A stretch of DNA of 64,000 bases. Origin: Amaurobius ferox (Eukaryota; Arthropoda; Arachnida; Araneae; Amaurobiidae). The stretch covers positions 33,017,984 to 33,081,983 of the forward strand of contig OX578155.1 in assembly GCA_951213105.1 (NCBI GenBank), given 5' to 3'. The notes under the pieces are model-generated. The model saw only the letters and a list, made by a program, of their open reading frames with translations, was not told the DNA's origin and made no database searches. The position numbers were made by a program, and so were the translations under genes. This document shows positions 12,586 to 25,111 of the stretch, in pieces. Position 1 is the first letter of the stretch; every line of letters starts with the position of its first letter.

Positions 12586-15273
12586 TTAATTCCGATTATC
12601 GATGTTTAGAACAGCGCGGGGTCTCTTACGAGATTTGGCCTTGCGATGATCATAGTCATGCAGATTGAATAACAGTTCGTTTGGAACGGATGGCAAATTT
12701 CTGTAAAATTTAAGCGCTAGCTTTTTAATTTGGGCTCTAACAGTTTTTATTTTGAAGTCATTCCTAATTACCGAGTTTCTTAAGTACCTGGGAGCTTTCC
12801 TGATAATCCGTAGGATTTTGTTTTGTTTTGTCTCTAGGAGGTCTATTGTAGTTTTACAGGCATATCCCCATACGGGTGCTGCATACAGCATTCCCGGGCG
12901 GATGACCGATTTATAAATTAGGAGTTTATTTTGATAACTTAGATTTCCGTTTCCTATCATTGGGTATAAGGCTCCTGTGGCCATATACGCTTTTTTGATT
13001 AAGTTCGTTACGTGCTGTTTCCAGGTTAGGTGGGAATCTATCGTTACACCTAGGTATTTAGTAGATTTTTCCGCTTTTAGGGCATAGTTGTTTATGTACA
13101 GAGGCGGCGGAGGTTTACGTTTTCTTGAGATCTAAATCCAATGACATTTATTGGGGTTTAATTTTATTCGCCATTTTTCCAGCCAAGTTTGGAGTATGTC
13201 TAAGTGTTGTTGTAGCTGTCTGTGCATTACTGAGACATAGGGGTGTTTTGCAAGTATCGCACTGTCGTCTGCATAGAGTGCCAGCTCTGTGTTTGGAGTC
13301 CTAGGGATGTCGTTCAGGTATATGTTAAAGAGTGTCGGGCCCAGGATAGAACCTTGCGGTACACTACTTTTAATGAGCTTGGGTGTAGATAAGTTACCTC
13401 CTACTCTGACTTGAAAGTGTCTGTTATTTAAGTATGAGATTAAAAGTTTGACAATAGCGTCAGGGACTTTTAAAGTGATCAATTTGTACGCTAATCCACA
13501 GTGCCATACTTTATCAAAGGCTTTTTGTATGTCCAGAAAAATCGCAGCTGTGGGTGTCTTGTTATTGAGACCAGAAGATATGTACTCTACCACTCTCAGC
13601 AATTGATGAGTGGTGGAGTGCTTTGGCCGAAATCCAAACTGCTCCGGAATGATAATGTCATTCTCACTAAGGTGCGTGTTCAGTCTCTTAAGAATAATTT
13701 TCTCAGTAATTTTACTAAGTGTCGGTAGCAAGCTAATTGGTCTATAGTTGGCTGGAATTGTGGCATCCTCACCAGGCTTATGGATTGCTATAATTATCGC
13801 TTCCTTCCATTCTTTGGGAAAATAGTTTAGTTTTAATATTTTATTTATTAAGATTGTCAAGTAACATATTACGTTTAAGGGTAGGTTTTTAACCGCAATA
13901 TTTCTGATTTTGTCGTGCCCTGGGCTTTTACGGTTTTTGAGATTTTTAATGATTTCTACTATCTCCTGCGGGGTGGCTGGGCTAATCTCAGCCGTTACCG
14001 GGGAATTCCTGAAATTATTTAAAGTTTGTCTGACCATTCTTAGGGTGTCCTGACACATTAGATCGTGGTTTGGTTGGAATTGTTTTTCATAATGGCTTGC
14101 GAGCGCCTCGGCTTTTTCCTCGTCTGAGTACGCGATTTTAGCACCATCTATTAGTGGCGGGAGCTTAATTTGAGGTTTCCTGAGTCTTTTTGCGAATTGC
14201 CAGAACGATACGTCTTCTGGGCTAAGGGATTCGATTAGTTCTTTATACTGTTGCTGCTTTTCTGCGACAATTTTTTCCCTGACTTTGCACGTGAGTCTGT
14301 TAAGCTCCCTTTTAAGGGCGGGGTCTCTGTTAGCCTGCCATGTCTTACGTATTCTGTTTCTTTGCCTGACTAATTGTTTGACATGGTGGGAAAGTGTGGG
14401 CATTTTTGGAGACTCACGATGTGTTGTGGCAGAGGCAATTGCTCTCTTGATTTCTGTTGTGAGTGTGTGCGTGGCAGAGTCAATATCCGCCGTGCTCATT
14501 ATGTTAGGTACTGCTAAGTGCGGCTCGAAGAGTGCTCTTTTGAATACTTCCCAGTTGACCCTCTCTTGTCCCAAAGAGGCTGGAAGAGGTGTGTTCAGGT
14601 CGAATGTCACTAGTACCGGCAGATGATCCGAGTCGAATTCATCCAAGGTACTAATAGTGTGAGCGTAATCTATGTTTCGCGTTAGGACAAAGTCTATAAA
14701 TGAGCCGTTGGCGCCTGAGAAGCAGGTTGGTGTCGACGGTACAATAATGTTAGTGTTTGTAGTGTTCAGCAGTCTGTGTATCTGTGTACCGCGTGAATTG
14801 GCTCTCCTACAGCCCCACGCTTGGTGGTGCGCGTTGAAGTCGCCTGCGAGTATAGTGTTTGGATATCGCGTGAAAAGCAGTTCCAGTTGCGCAGCTACAT
14901 CTACTCTACTCATATTTTTGACATATGTTGAGGTTAGGATAAACGGGCTAGTGTTATTAATTTTAATTTTTATACTAGTATTTTCTATACCTTGAAGATT
15001 TATGTTGTTTAGTTCCTCGTGGGGAATATTTCTTTTAATGTATACTGCTGTTCCTCCATGGGGCGTTCTAGCATTAGTATTTGAGCTAAGATTATGATAG
15101 CATATATAGTTTGCTATGTTTAGATTTTTACTTTCTCTAACTTTTGTTTCCTGAATTAATAAGGCGTCTACGTCATTTTCATTTACATAGTTCCTAAGTT
15201 CATTTATTCTTGGAGATATGCCGTTCGCATTCCAAAATATTATTTTTAAGGATTCTTTTTGGGACCTAGCCAT
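12586..15273 (-). pseudogene. Jockey ORF2 (endonuclease and reverse transcriptase) with one internal stop
   Basis: The frame is open from 15291, with the likely start ATG at 15271-15273 inside the ORF1 stop overlap, to 12586. A single TAG at 13132-13134 interrupts it. The truncated copy at 61155 has a sense codon (TAT) at the corresponding place. N-terminal APE-type endonuclease motifs include FWNANGISPRINELR, LLIQETKV, GDFNAHHQAWG and SDHLPVLV. Reverse transcriptase motifs include YRPISLLPTLSKITEKI, FLDIQKAFDKVWH, SSVPQGSILGPTLF and LYADD. The total of about 896 codons is normal for Jockey. The stop lies after the catalytic core, so the C-terminal ~180 residues (thumb and tail) would be lost. 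Confidence 0.92.
15266..15273 (-). promoter_or_regulatory. ORF1 stop / ORF2 start overlap (ATGGCTAG)
   Basis: The ORF1 TAG (15266-15268) and ORF2 ATG (15271-15273) lie within eight bases in different frames. This is the layout expected for termination-reinitiation, a mechanism documented in some LINEs with overlapping start and stop codons. Its use here is an inference. Confidence 0.6.
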
Positions 15274-17344
15274 GACGGGTTTGATTCTCACTGTTATTTT
15301 TAAAGTCCGCGATTATTTTAAGGGCCTCAAAGACCATTACCATAGGATCGCTCTTTTTTTGTACTAACTCTGCGAACTGCATCAACAGATGTTTTATGTC
15401 GTCTAGATTGAACATGCTAATAAATCCTCTGATGAGGTTGATGATATCCTCCATCTTTTCAGCATCAGATTTATCAGTCGGTTCAGTCTCAGCTTCCATT
15501 TCCTCAGCCTCAACCGCGGTTTGCACTTTTTTGTGAGTGTCCTTTTGGAACTCGATAGTTTTTTGCTTTTTTTCACCCGTTTTAACTAACGGCTGGGTTT
15601 GCGCGATCTCTTCATCCCTGACTCGTTTATTTTGTTTCCAATCCTCAACCTTAATGTCAAGCCTATCCTTTGCCTGTCTGGCTTTTTCTATTTCCGATCT
15701 CTTTTTAATGGCAGCTGTAGCTGCTCTTACTTCCTCCAGGGTCAATTCTCTGGAGGTCGATGATTTGGGGGCCTGCTCTTGCACCGATCTGGTAGGTGCT
15801 GAAGGTTGGTGTCTTTTTTCCTGTGGCACTATGTGCGAGGAGCCCTGAGGGGGTGCCTGGGGGTTTAGTCCGAGGGCTTTTTGCCTCCAAGGTGGTATCT
15901 GATTTTTTGGGGGAGGGGGGGCATACTCCGGTGCCTTTCCTCTGTTCCAGGGGTTCTTCGGGCATTGCCTGAAGTTCGCTGGATGGTCTCCATTACAATT
16001 TGCACACGTTGCCTTCTCTGTCCTGGGTCTCTGGCAGTCCCGTGTGAAATGATCTTGTGCACACTTCAGGCACTTTGGTGGCATACTGCAGTTCTCAGAG
16101 GAGTGGTTGAACTGCTGGCACCGGTAGCAAATCTTAAAGCCCCGTGCTCTGAAGGCCTCTACCTTCACAGCCAAGTATCCTAACCTTGTCAGTCTGTAAA
16201 TCCTCTGCCAGTCTTCCGTGGGCCTAAGGCTGAGTAAGAAGATCGGCAGGGGTAATCTTGTTTTTGTGTTTCTCAATTGAGAAACCCGGACTACATCTAA
16301 TCCAATGGATGTTAGCGTCATTTTAATCTCCTCAATGTCATAGTTAGTTGGTAGCCCCTTCAAAACTACCTTTTTTGGCCTTTCAGTTTTTAGGTTTAAA
16401 CTATGGAAGGGGATTTTCTCGCTAGTCAAATGGCGCTGAACAACCCTATAGGAGTCAGCGTCATTGGGTATGAGTTTGAGCATATCTCCTGAGAGTTTGC
16501 CAGATACTTTATTGCCTGTAATTTCATTTAGCTTTTTAAGGAGAGCCTGGTAGTTGTCTCTAAACTTTATGAAGAAACATTCTGCTTTTGGTTCTTTTTT
16601 TTCTACCTCCATAATATTTTCTCTAACACTATTTTCAACCGCTTTAGGTTTAGGTGCACTCTTAAATTGAACCGGTTGCGCGGCAATTTCAGCTTAAGTC
16701 TTAGTTTTAACTTTTTCATTTACAGTTACAACATTATCACTAACCTTTTCATTTACAACACTATCACTAGCAGCATTACAGTCCATGTTATCATGGTCAT
16801 TAGATTTTAATTTTAAATTTCCATCCTGGTTTTTAGTAGGAGTTCCCTCAGTGTGAGACTCCTCTATCCTAGCCCTTTTACATGGATTTACAACCGTTTC
16901 AGTTTTGTCAACAAGTTTAATTTCATTTATTAGTCCTAACTCTAACAGTTTAGCTCTAATTACTCTATCATTATACTCCTCAACTGAGTTAAAGATCACA
17001 TAAATATCACTATCACAATTTCTAAATTTACCAATGTCACAGCAGAACAAAAAAGAATTCACAAAATTGAACGAACCTAGAATCCGGGAGACTTGGTCCT
17101 TGTCCTGTCCGAGGAGTCCATACTTGAGCATATCCTGGATATGCAGTGTCAGCACGTAGATCACCATTCCACAATAGTTCACCGCATCCTTCACTTCCTG
17201 GGTCTTTGCGGCAAGAAGTCCAGCGTCCGGCAGGCGTCCAAGATACGCATCCATTGCATCCTTGAGAGGCCGAGCATCGTCACCCTCCAGCTCACTAGCA
17301 ACTTCCTTCGTCTTCTCCAAAAGGTCGTTGTCAAGATCCATCAT
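15266..17344 (-). pseudogene. Jockey ORF1 (gag-like RNA-binding protein) with one internal stop
   Basis: A single frame runs from the ATG at 17344 to the stop at 15266, interrupted by one TAA at 16694-16696. Its 692 codons encode an acidic helical N-terminus. Around residues 400-460 there are three knuckles: CYRCQQFNHSSENC, CLKCAQDHFTRDC and CANCNGDHPANFRQC. These are followed by a proline-rich and charged tail. The protein should coat element RNA. ORF1 ends in the 8-base overlap ATGGCTAG with ORF2. No frameshift is needed to span the stop, so a single substitution disabled it. Translation could restart at the ATG at 16612 and still yield the knuckle region. Confidence 0.9.
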
Positions 17345-17618
17345 AAATCAGGGTCAAATAACTCGAAGTACGAAAAGCACAACCACGTGGGAAAAACACA
17401 CGTGGCAATCCAAGTTCGAACAGCACAAAATGGCGATACACAGAAAAGTTGAAGATTACTTAGCCCGACGTGCTCTATCGTAACTAGATATAACACGCCC
17501 AAGCGTAAGTAAGAAAAGTCACCACAAGATAAAAACAGCAGCTTCGCAAAATCACAACCTCACACTTCGAAGTCTGAGCTCCGAATGAGTTTTGAGAATG
17601 AACCGAAAATGCTTGTAT

Positions 17619-19935
17619 TATTATTATTTTTTTCATAATGAAATTTATATGTGTACGAATGGTGGTACATATGTGGAAATACATATGTGGTAGAACATAA
17701 ATATAATTGCATTTTAGTGAAAGAGATATTTAATATATGCTATTTTTATGAAAAATCTAATGTCATAATTTCTAAGATGCCAGCATGCATCGTTCTCAAT
17801 ATATTTCATGTTTCTGGTGCAAAATTGAAAACTTCATGGAGGAATACAATAAATTGCTCCCTATTATTAAATAAGTAAACGTACTTTAAATAGTTCTAAC
17901 CAAATATGAATAGACACAATTATTTAAAAATTATCACGAGCTGTTCTCGAGATATTAGAAATATTTTTCCACCTGGAACCCTATATCCTTCAGAAGAACT
18001 GAGCAAAATGTATAAAAACTGCTACAATTTTTTCAATTAATTCTAATATCAAAAGACCAAGCAGGCGAAACCTTAAAAATTAAAATTTAAACTGAAAACT
18101 TGTAACACAAATATCAATAAAAAGAAACTTGTTATTTAGTTTTTGAATTGCCTCTTCAAAATGCATTTATATTATAAATTATTAATACATTTACATTATA
18201 AATTATCATTCTTTTTTGAAGAGCAATTGACTCTATTGTTTAATAGTTATGAACCTGTCTCGAGATATTAGAAAGCTTGATTTTCCATAGAGAGCGTAAT
18301 ATATATCTCAAAATAAACAAGCGAATTGCATGAAAATTGATATGGCTATTTTTATTCATAGCAGAAATAAATGTATTGATGTCTAGCGATATCTAACAAT
18401 AAGAAAGCTCTGATTTGCGTTATTGAATTAACATAAAAGCGATATTCTTACTTTCTTTACAGTGCATGGTAATGTATAGGGGACGTATTGGAATTATACC
18501 AAAAATCGCAACTCGAATTTTCGACTGATCTACACGTTTCGAGACCTTTAGAACACGATAAAACTATTTTTAAAGTGACGTCTGTGTGTGTGTGCAATGT
18601 ATCTGTCCACTTTAACTAAAAAACCAATTGACCAAATTTCATAAATTTGGTAGATAATTTACTTGTGGGTGACTCTGAGGTTGAATAGCTTTTGGTAAGA
18701 TTCAAGATAAAAGAACGTGTCCTATTTTTGTAAAATGACCCTAAGAAACCATTAATATCTAAAGTAAAGACTACGTATGCTCTAATGTATCAATTATATG
18801 CTTATTTATACGTAATTTTTATACGTCTACGTTTCATACGTAATTTTTGAAGGTAAAAAAATAAGACCAACTATATTATTCTAGCAATAGCCGTTCTCTA
18901 GATATTTTAGTTTATTCGCATTTTTGCTAAGCCGCATTTGAATATTAGTGCATCAGTTACCAAATAATAACGAAAATTGTATTAAATGTGCAAGTTCTGT
19001 TTAATTTCAAATAAGCATATGCGTCTTTATTTGTGCAACAATTTAAGGACTTAATTACGAAAATTACAGAAAATGAATTTGAGTCTGCAGCGAAAGTCAT
19101 GTACAGCCCAGATCAGATTCTTCAATCTCAAAGAATAGTCGCAGATTTGGGAAGATCAGATTTTTTAAATATTACTATTAAATTCTACTCTTGAAAACAA
19201 ATCAGTAGCGAAAGCTATGGGTTCTACGAAATTTCAGAAAAGGAAAAAAATTGTGTTCCGCTACGTCAATAAAAACTATAATTTCAATTGAAACCACAAA
19301 AATGAACATCTATTTAGCATGTGAAAGGTTGAAGTTAAGCGTAGTGCCATCTATCCGAAACTAAAGTAACTATCTATTAAAAAGAATTGTTGCTTATTCT
19401 TAACATTCTATTTAAAATTTCTATTATTCTTCTATTATTTATAATTTTTACATAGATTTTGTAAAAATTATGTTTATATTCTTCCAATTTAAACATTGAT
19501 TCATAGCATTCTTTAATAGGAAAGAGAGTTTTCAAATATGGAAAAATTACTTCACTTAAATTTTATTCATATTAAGAACTGACAATACCCAACAAGTGTT
19601 TTTTAGTCTAATTTTCTATGAAAATATGGGAAACAAAAGTCTAATTGTCTATGCATTTAATAATAGCCTTGTTCGATTATTAATTTTCTTAAATTTCACT
19701 CTATGCAATTAAAGTGTTTTTACAAAAGACATTAGAAGTCAAAATGTTAGTAATTTAAAATGTAATTACTTTATAGATAAAATCATTCTTAATTATTGAA
19801 AATCACAACGTTAGATTATGACTGACATGAATGCTGTGAATATCCAATTTCCTGTAAGCTTATTATCAGCCGCTCGTGTCCCGCCCACTGTTTCAGAATC
19901 GCTGATCTCATAACACCCCAGAAACAAAATGCTGT
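17619..19935 (-). repeat. Inverted, diverged copy C of the dispersed repeat
   Basis: Read on the minus strand this follows the order of 4760-6350. It has the GGGCGGG/AGATCAGCGATT end near 19880-19920, the CA-rich stretch near 18585, the TATTGGAATTATACCAAAAATC region near 18486 and the GTTTCTGGTGCAAAATTGAA region near 17811. It is clearly more diverged than copies A and B. The Jockey element inserted into it at 17604/17605. No coding content. Confidence 0.8.
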
Positions 19936-21798
19936 TTTTAGCATAAGACTAACGAAGCCAATTCTTGTACGGGGCGTCCAACGATGGACTCCCGGAATTT
20001 AAAATTAAATAACGTAGAATATCGTCCGTTTCAGAACAGTTTACTTATTATACAGCATACTTAGTCCATTAAGTCGTAGTGTCGTACACCATCAAGTATA
20101 CTGTATACTTAGTCCATTAAGTATACTTATTATATACTGTATACTTAGTTAAAAGTCGTACACTCTCAAGAAGTCCAACATTTGAAAATTCCCGAAAAGA
20201 TCGTGATTTTGTAACCCCAGACGAGAAAGGAACAATGGACAATTCCGATTTTTTTTCTTAAAGCTTTTAAAACCAATTGATATTTATAGAGATTTTTTTT
20301 CTGATTTCAAATATCCAAGCGAAAATCTCTGAAAATAATTATTTATTTAAATATCAAGAAATGAAAAACCGCGAAATCTTCTCAAAGACAAAACGGCTGT
20401 GACGTCACGCAGCCCGATCGACCTGTGATGCAACATTCTACTATGTGCTGTTTCTATTGAGATATTTGCAAGTAGTTGGCGTTTAATTTTGTTTACAATT
20501 TGTTTATAATTATTTTACCCATTTGTTCTTAGTTTGCTTGAGTTTAAATTATTTGTTCCTTATAAACACTTAAGCAAACATTATAAACATTATAACATTA
20601 TCAGTAGCGTAGCGGGAGAATTTTGACTGCGGAGGCTAAAAATTTGAAAAAAAAAATTGGTATTACAAGTGAAATGTATATTGGAATTCACATTTTCATA
20701 AGTAGTTTTATTTATTGGTGAATAAAATAAAATAATTTTAAATAAAAATGTAAAGAGTGAATGAAATGCACAACACTTTAAAATGTTACCTATGTCAGAT
20801 GAATACAAGATATAACATTTTAAATGTTTTCCTTATTTCTAAATTAGATGAACTTCTGCAATCATTTTATTAAATATGAAGTCATGGTCACCCATAGGGG
20901 AAGTAAAGGGAGGGGGATCACACTCCCCCTTCAATATAACAAAGGCGAGCATCAGGCCTGTCGATATTGTACATCATGAACTTGAGTTTGCCTCCCCCCC
21001 CCCCCCAAAAAAAAAAGTCAGTAAAAGTTATTAGTGTCTTTCCTTGTCATGATATTGTTTAAATTTGGGCGAATGTCATGTTATTCGTGGAAAATGCTTC
21101 ATATTTTTTAGTATTATATGTGACTTTTTTCTGACAGATTAATTAATAGAACCATGTTTGACACAAAATGGCAGATCCATTCGCTTTGCACAAGAAATTT
21201 TCATTCATGAAAAGTCACATGCCATATCCAATCATTGTCTGTCATTACATTGTTTATAAAGGATTGAAAATAGGGGAAGAAATAGCCACGCCTTCCTGTA
21301 AGCTAGCTTATAGTTCAAGCTTATCAGTGAGGGCGTAATTTAACGGGTGTTTAGTGTGTACATGTAAATTGTGTTTATTTGCTTTAAAAAAGTATTGCTA
21401 AAAAGTGGGCAGAGCACGACTATACCTTTTGAAAAATTGAAAAGAATTAAATCAATTTTTTAGATCCTACTTAATAATCCTTGGCAATACTGGGTACATT
21501 TTTTACTAGTACAGTAAACTATTCAGAAAAACTGTTCACTATAAAAGGTGCTCACATGGAATCTCTTTTTTTATATGAAAATGTTACATGCTCAAAATAC
21601 ATATTTATATCAACCAAAAAAAAAAATTCACCTTTAAAAAATGCAGTCAAAATTTCTTAAATTAACAGTTGAAAAATAATGCCCTAATTTAATTTTTAAG
21701 TGCCTAAAACATATTGGTCATTAGAAATATGGTAACCAATTAAGCTTTACTTATTTATATATTCAGATTTGATGAAGGCAGTGCAAGATTTTGTTTAC
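19936..21798. other. Gene-free stretch with minor repeats
   Basis: Near 20035-20160 a short phrase around CTTAGTCCATTAAGT and ATACTGTATACTTAGT recurs locally. The phrase GGCGTCCAACGATGGACTCC near 19974 recurs near 31636. The segment 20200-20440 with its GTGACGTCACG block resembles 31280-31480 inverted. A C/A homopolymer junction lies at 20993-21017. I see no gene here. Confidence 0.5.
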
Positions 21799-21812
21799 TA
21801 TTCAGTAAGTGT

Positions 21813-22197
21813 TGATGTTGAGACCCAGACCATCCGACCTACCAAAAAGGTGTAAGGTAACTGCTTGGACGGCCGGGAAGTGCCACCCAATTTAGACCGG
21901 AACCCAGTGGGGGAGGCATCCACAGGGACCGTACCCTCCTTCCCGTACCACCAACCTCTCGGAAGGACTTACGGACCCACATGTTTAACGTGATCGTACT
22001 CCGCATGAACACGGCGGCAGTTGTGGCAGCGTGCAAATCCAGCGCGGAAACCACCGGGCTACCGCGCCCGTAATGTGCCAACAGCACGCGGTGTTCCCAG
22101 GTGGTCTCCCACCCAAGTACTAACCGGGCCCGATGCTGCCTGACTTCAGTGATTTAACGAGAACCGGTGTTTTCAGTACGGTACGGCCGTTAGCTCT
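21813..22197 (-). mobile_element. 5S rRNA-derived SINE (SINE3-like) with LINE-derived tail
   Basis: A perfect 14-bp direct repeat TATTCAGTAAGTGT (21799-21812 and 22198-22211) delimits a 385-bp insert. On the minus strand it has a 118-base head closely resembling 5S rRNA, then a tRNA-like stretch (GTAGCCCGGTGG, GCGCTGGATTTGCA). A unique body follows, and the tail reads TTCCCGGCCGTCCAA, ACACC, TTTGGTAGGTCGGATGG and TCTGGGTCTCAACATCA. The tail matches the 3' end of the LINE at 23811-31250 and its copy at 44309-48028. SINEs commonly borrow the 3' end of the LINE that mobilises them. A long open frame across it is incidental. Confidence 0.92.
22077..22194 (-). rRNA. 5S rRNA-like head of the SINE (not a functional 5S gene)
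   Basis: The minus strand starts GCTAACGGCC and includes ACACCGGTTCTCG, GTCAGGCAGC, ATCGGG and GGTTAGTACTTGGGTGGGAG. It ends CCGCGTGCTGTTGGC, which is the canonical 5S order and length. The internal control region (A box, intermediate element, C box at 22103-22125) is recognisable with some substitutions, so it could drive RNA polymerase III. There is no T-run at the 5S 3' end; transcription would read on into the SINE body. Substitutions in the 5' half and its place in a TSD-bounded insert argue against a functional gene. Confidence 0.85.
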
Positions 22198-22211
22198 TAT
22201 TCAGTAAGTGT

Positions 22212-23810
22212 GAAAATGAGTTCATAAACAAGTTGTTCCAAAGCATAAAACATCTTTTCAGAAAAAAATGTTTTGTGCATGGAATTTTTAAAAGGAGGCG
22301 ATAAAACTCCTATAGATGAAATTCTTGAAAATGCCACAATGCTTTGAGAATTATATCTAGGTGTCATTAGTGTTAAGAAAGTAGCCTCTATTGTTATATG
22401 GCACAAAAGAAAGGTGTAGTATTTAGTATATTTATTTCTGATTCCTTTTAAATTAAGGATTCTTTAATTATGAGTATAATTAACCAGTATTTTTTCATAG
22501 TTGTAGGATATAGTACAGACTATTTGGAGATAAAAATAAATTGAAAGGTTAAATAATTTTGAATACGTGGAAATATTCTTTATTATTTCAGTTTTACTTT
22601 GTATTGAGCCCATAATTTATTTTTACAAAATTGGCAGTTTAAATAAATATTTCAGATATTTCGCCATTGAAATGCATACATTGCAGGACTACTTAACTTA
22701 CCCCAGCGCCAACAGAATTATTGACTGAAACGATATTGGCATTTTCTTAATATGAAGTTTTAACTCTTTACTTTTATCTCCATCCGTTTTATATGTACCT
22801 GAATTTGAGAAAATCCAAATATTCAGTGTGAACATCACAAACTAAACATGGGATGATGTCAATAATCCACTTTGAATCTGGGTTTAAGTTCATTTGTAAT
22901 ACCAAAACCAAACTTTGAGTGTCGAGCCAGTAGTGCACACTCTTAAGAATTTTCTTAGTTTAATAAATCATAGTAAAAACTTCTCATACAAAAGCTTTAA
23001 AAATTTGATTATACAGACACTGATTTATTATCTTTACACTCCTTAATTTTTCTTTTCTATTTCATTACTCTAACATTAAAAACAAAAATCAACATCAAAT
23101 GCAAGTCAGAGATTATTATGTACCATTAGTAGTCAACCCTCTAAAATTTAATCTGTGTTGCATATTTTCTATTAAGCTATAAAAATAATTTTATTATCTA
23201 TGAAATTGCAACAATAAATATATAATATATGAAAAATCAGTAGATAAAACAAAATATGATGTTTCTTAGTGACACATGAATTAATTTGCATAATTTTGAA
23301 TCAAGCGGACATTGAATTTCTAATTATAACATTTTATTGGCATTGATCATCACCTAATGGCATCCTGTCTTACAAAAAAAACTATGATGGAATGTTAAAC
23401 TGTAAAATTAAGAAGCTATGTGATTTATATTAAGATGTAAAGTACATATAGGGAATGATGTCCATTACTGATTTGACACCGTAAATATAATTAAAATTTT
23501 CGTTTAAAGAGCTTAATTTACAAAAATGAAATACTAATATAAAAAATAACATAAATGTAACTTACTTCAAAATGATCTTCACATACAAAACGAGTTGTCT
23601 TTAATGACAGTGGTGGATATTGGTATCTCGCTTCATTGCTTGACACCATCTTTTACGAACAACATCATTTTTAGGCACAGATATAAAGATTTTATTTGGT
23701 GATGTGATACTAGTAGAAGTGCACATTGGAACTATGCAATACTTCAAATGTGCACTAAGATGACAATGTTAGACATAATAAACAGAACTTTTCGAATGTA
23801 AACACACATT
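22212..23810. other. Gene-free AT-rich stretch
   Basis: No coding, RNA or terminal-repeat signal was recognised between the SINE and the LINE. Open frames are short and low-complexity. Confidence 0.5.
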
Positions 23811-25111
23811 CCGGACCGTCCAAACAGTTACCTTACACCTTTCTGGTAGGCCTTCGTTCCGATCGTTCAACGTGTGATGACGCACTTTTTCGCCTTCCGG
23901 TATTTTATGCTTTGAATGCGCGATTTTTAGTCTATACGAAAAATAATTGTATACTTAATATCGTCCCTCACAAGAGCTTTAAGCAGATATCTTCGGTTTT
24001 ATGCTGCTACTCACGGTTGGTGAGAAAACTTAAGTTTTAATTTATAATTATTCCAATGTAACTACAAAGCAATTGTATTGGGATTTCTTCGGATTGTGTC
24101 CAAATTGGACCAATCTTACATCTGTTTACATATCTTTATCTTATTATTTTTGTATATATAAGTGTATATTCATGTTCTCCAATGTTTAATCTATTGATAG
24201 TTTATTTTTTACTGTGACCCTGAATAATGTATGAAATTACTGTTTTAAAACTTCATGTTTTCGCATTTTTCACTTTCGGTTCTCCGCTTCCCCCCTTTTT
24301 CTGTGTTGGACTCTGTCCTGGCCCTGTACTCTGCTTTTCCCGTCCCCTTTTTTGGTAGTGTATCCGCCCTGCTGCTCGCACCTCTTCCCGCCTGTCCTCT
24401 TCTTCCCCTGGCTTCCTCTTCTTCCTTTGAAGAATTTTGAAAATATTCTTAAATTAATGTTTTGGTATCCTGTTTTGTTTCAAGCACCAGTTGTTTAACA
24501 TGGGATTGTCCATTTGAAAACTTAAATTTTTTTTTTTTTTAAAATTCCACATTTTTTTTTTTTAATTTTATAATCTCCGTCCCAGCATTCCTTCATCCTG
24601 GATCCTTTTCTGTTTAAATTAATTTTTCTGGCCGGTTTCGACCGAATTTTTGGCATAGGCCTTTTAACATTGGTCTTTTCTCTTACGGTTTTGTCAGCTC
24701 TGTTATCCTTTCAGCTTTGCTTTTAAATAATACCCATTTTCAAGATATTCGCAACATTTTGCTCTTTGATTCGACATCCTCTTTCAAGATATAACTCCAG
24801 CTTTGATTCACGCCTCTTCAAATGATATTCTCAAAATGTATAGGGATTATATGTTACATAGAATGACAATTAAAATATATTATAAAGTTTTGGGAATATG
24901 TATATGGTAAAAACTGCATCTTTAGAATTTATAAATCTATGGATAAACTGTTGAATTCTGGTAACACCTCCTATAGTAAGTGTTTTCTGAGAGTATAATT
25001 GACTTCTCAGATAGGTTATTGATTGTTTAGTTGATTGTCTAAGTGTTAGTATTTGATTATTGTATTGCATTTTATGTATTATTCTGTATTTATAACTATC
25101 AAAAATTAATT

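Larger units (their letters stand above)
12260..17604 (-). mobile_element. Near full-length Jockey-clade LINE
   Basis: A 14-bp direct repeat GAAAATGCTTGTAT flanks the element at 12246-12259 and 17605-17618, giving a 5.3 kb insert. On the minus strand it has a 5' UTR of about 260 bases, ORF1, an overlapping ORF2, and a 3' UTR of about 325 bases ending in a compact hairpin rather than poly(A). The order ORF1 with three CCHC knuckles, then APE-type endonuclease plus reverse transcriptase with YADD and no RNase H, is the Jockey layout. Only two nonsense codons are visible, so insertion was fairly recent. It landed in an inverted copy of the repeat seen at 1-7579. A truncated relative lies at 60773-62029. 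Confidence 0.93.

Noticed and set aside
14285..14626. Plus-strand open frames across the Jockey element (13501-16183)
   Set aside because: Antisense shadows of ORF1 and ORF2, whose motifs are clear on the minus strand.
20597..20620. CAGTAGCGTAGCGGGAG as a DNA transposon end
   Set aside because: No inverted partner or target duplication was found nearby.
21839..22087. 82-codon open frame on the minus strand
   Set aside because: It lies wholly within the SINE body and 5S head; no protein family resemblance.
22077..22194. Functional 5S rRNA gene
   Set aside because: It is the head of a TSD-bounded 385-bp insert, has several substitutions and lacks a terminator T-run at the 3' end.
24255..24440. 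Small Ser/Phe/Pro-rich plus-strand frame in the LINE 5' UTR
   Set aside because: Pyrimidine-rich UTR composition explains it; no motif and not placed like an ORF.
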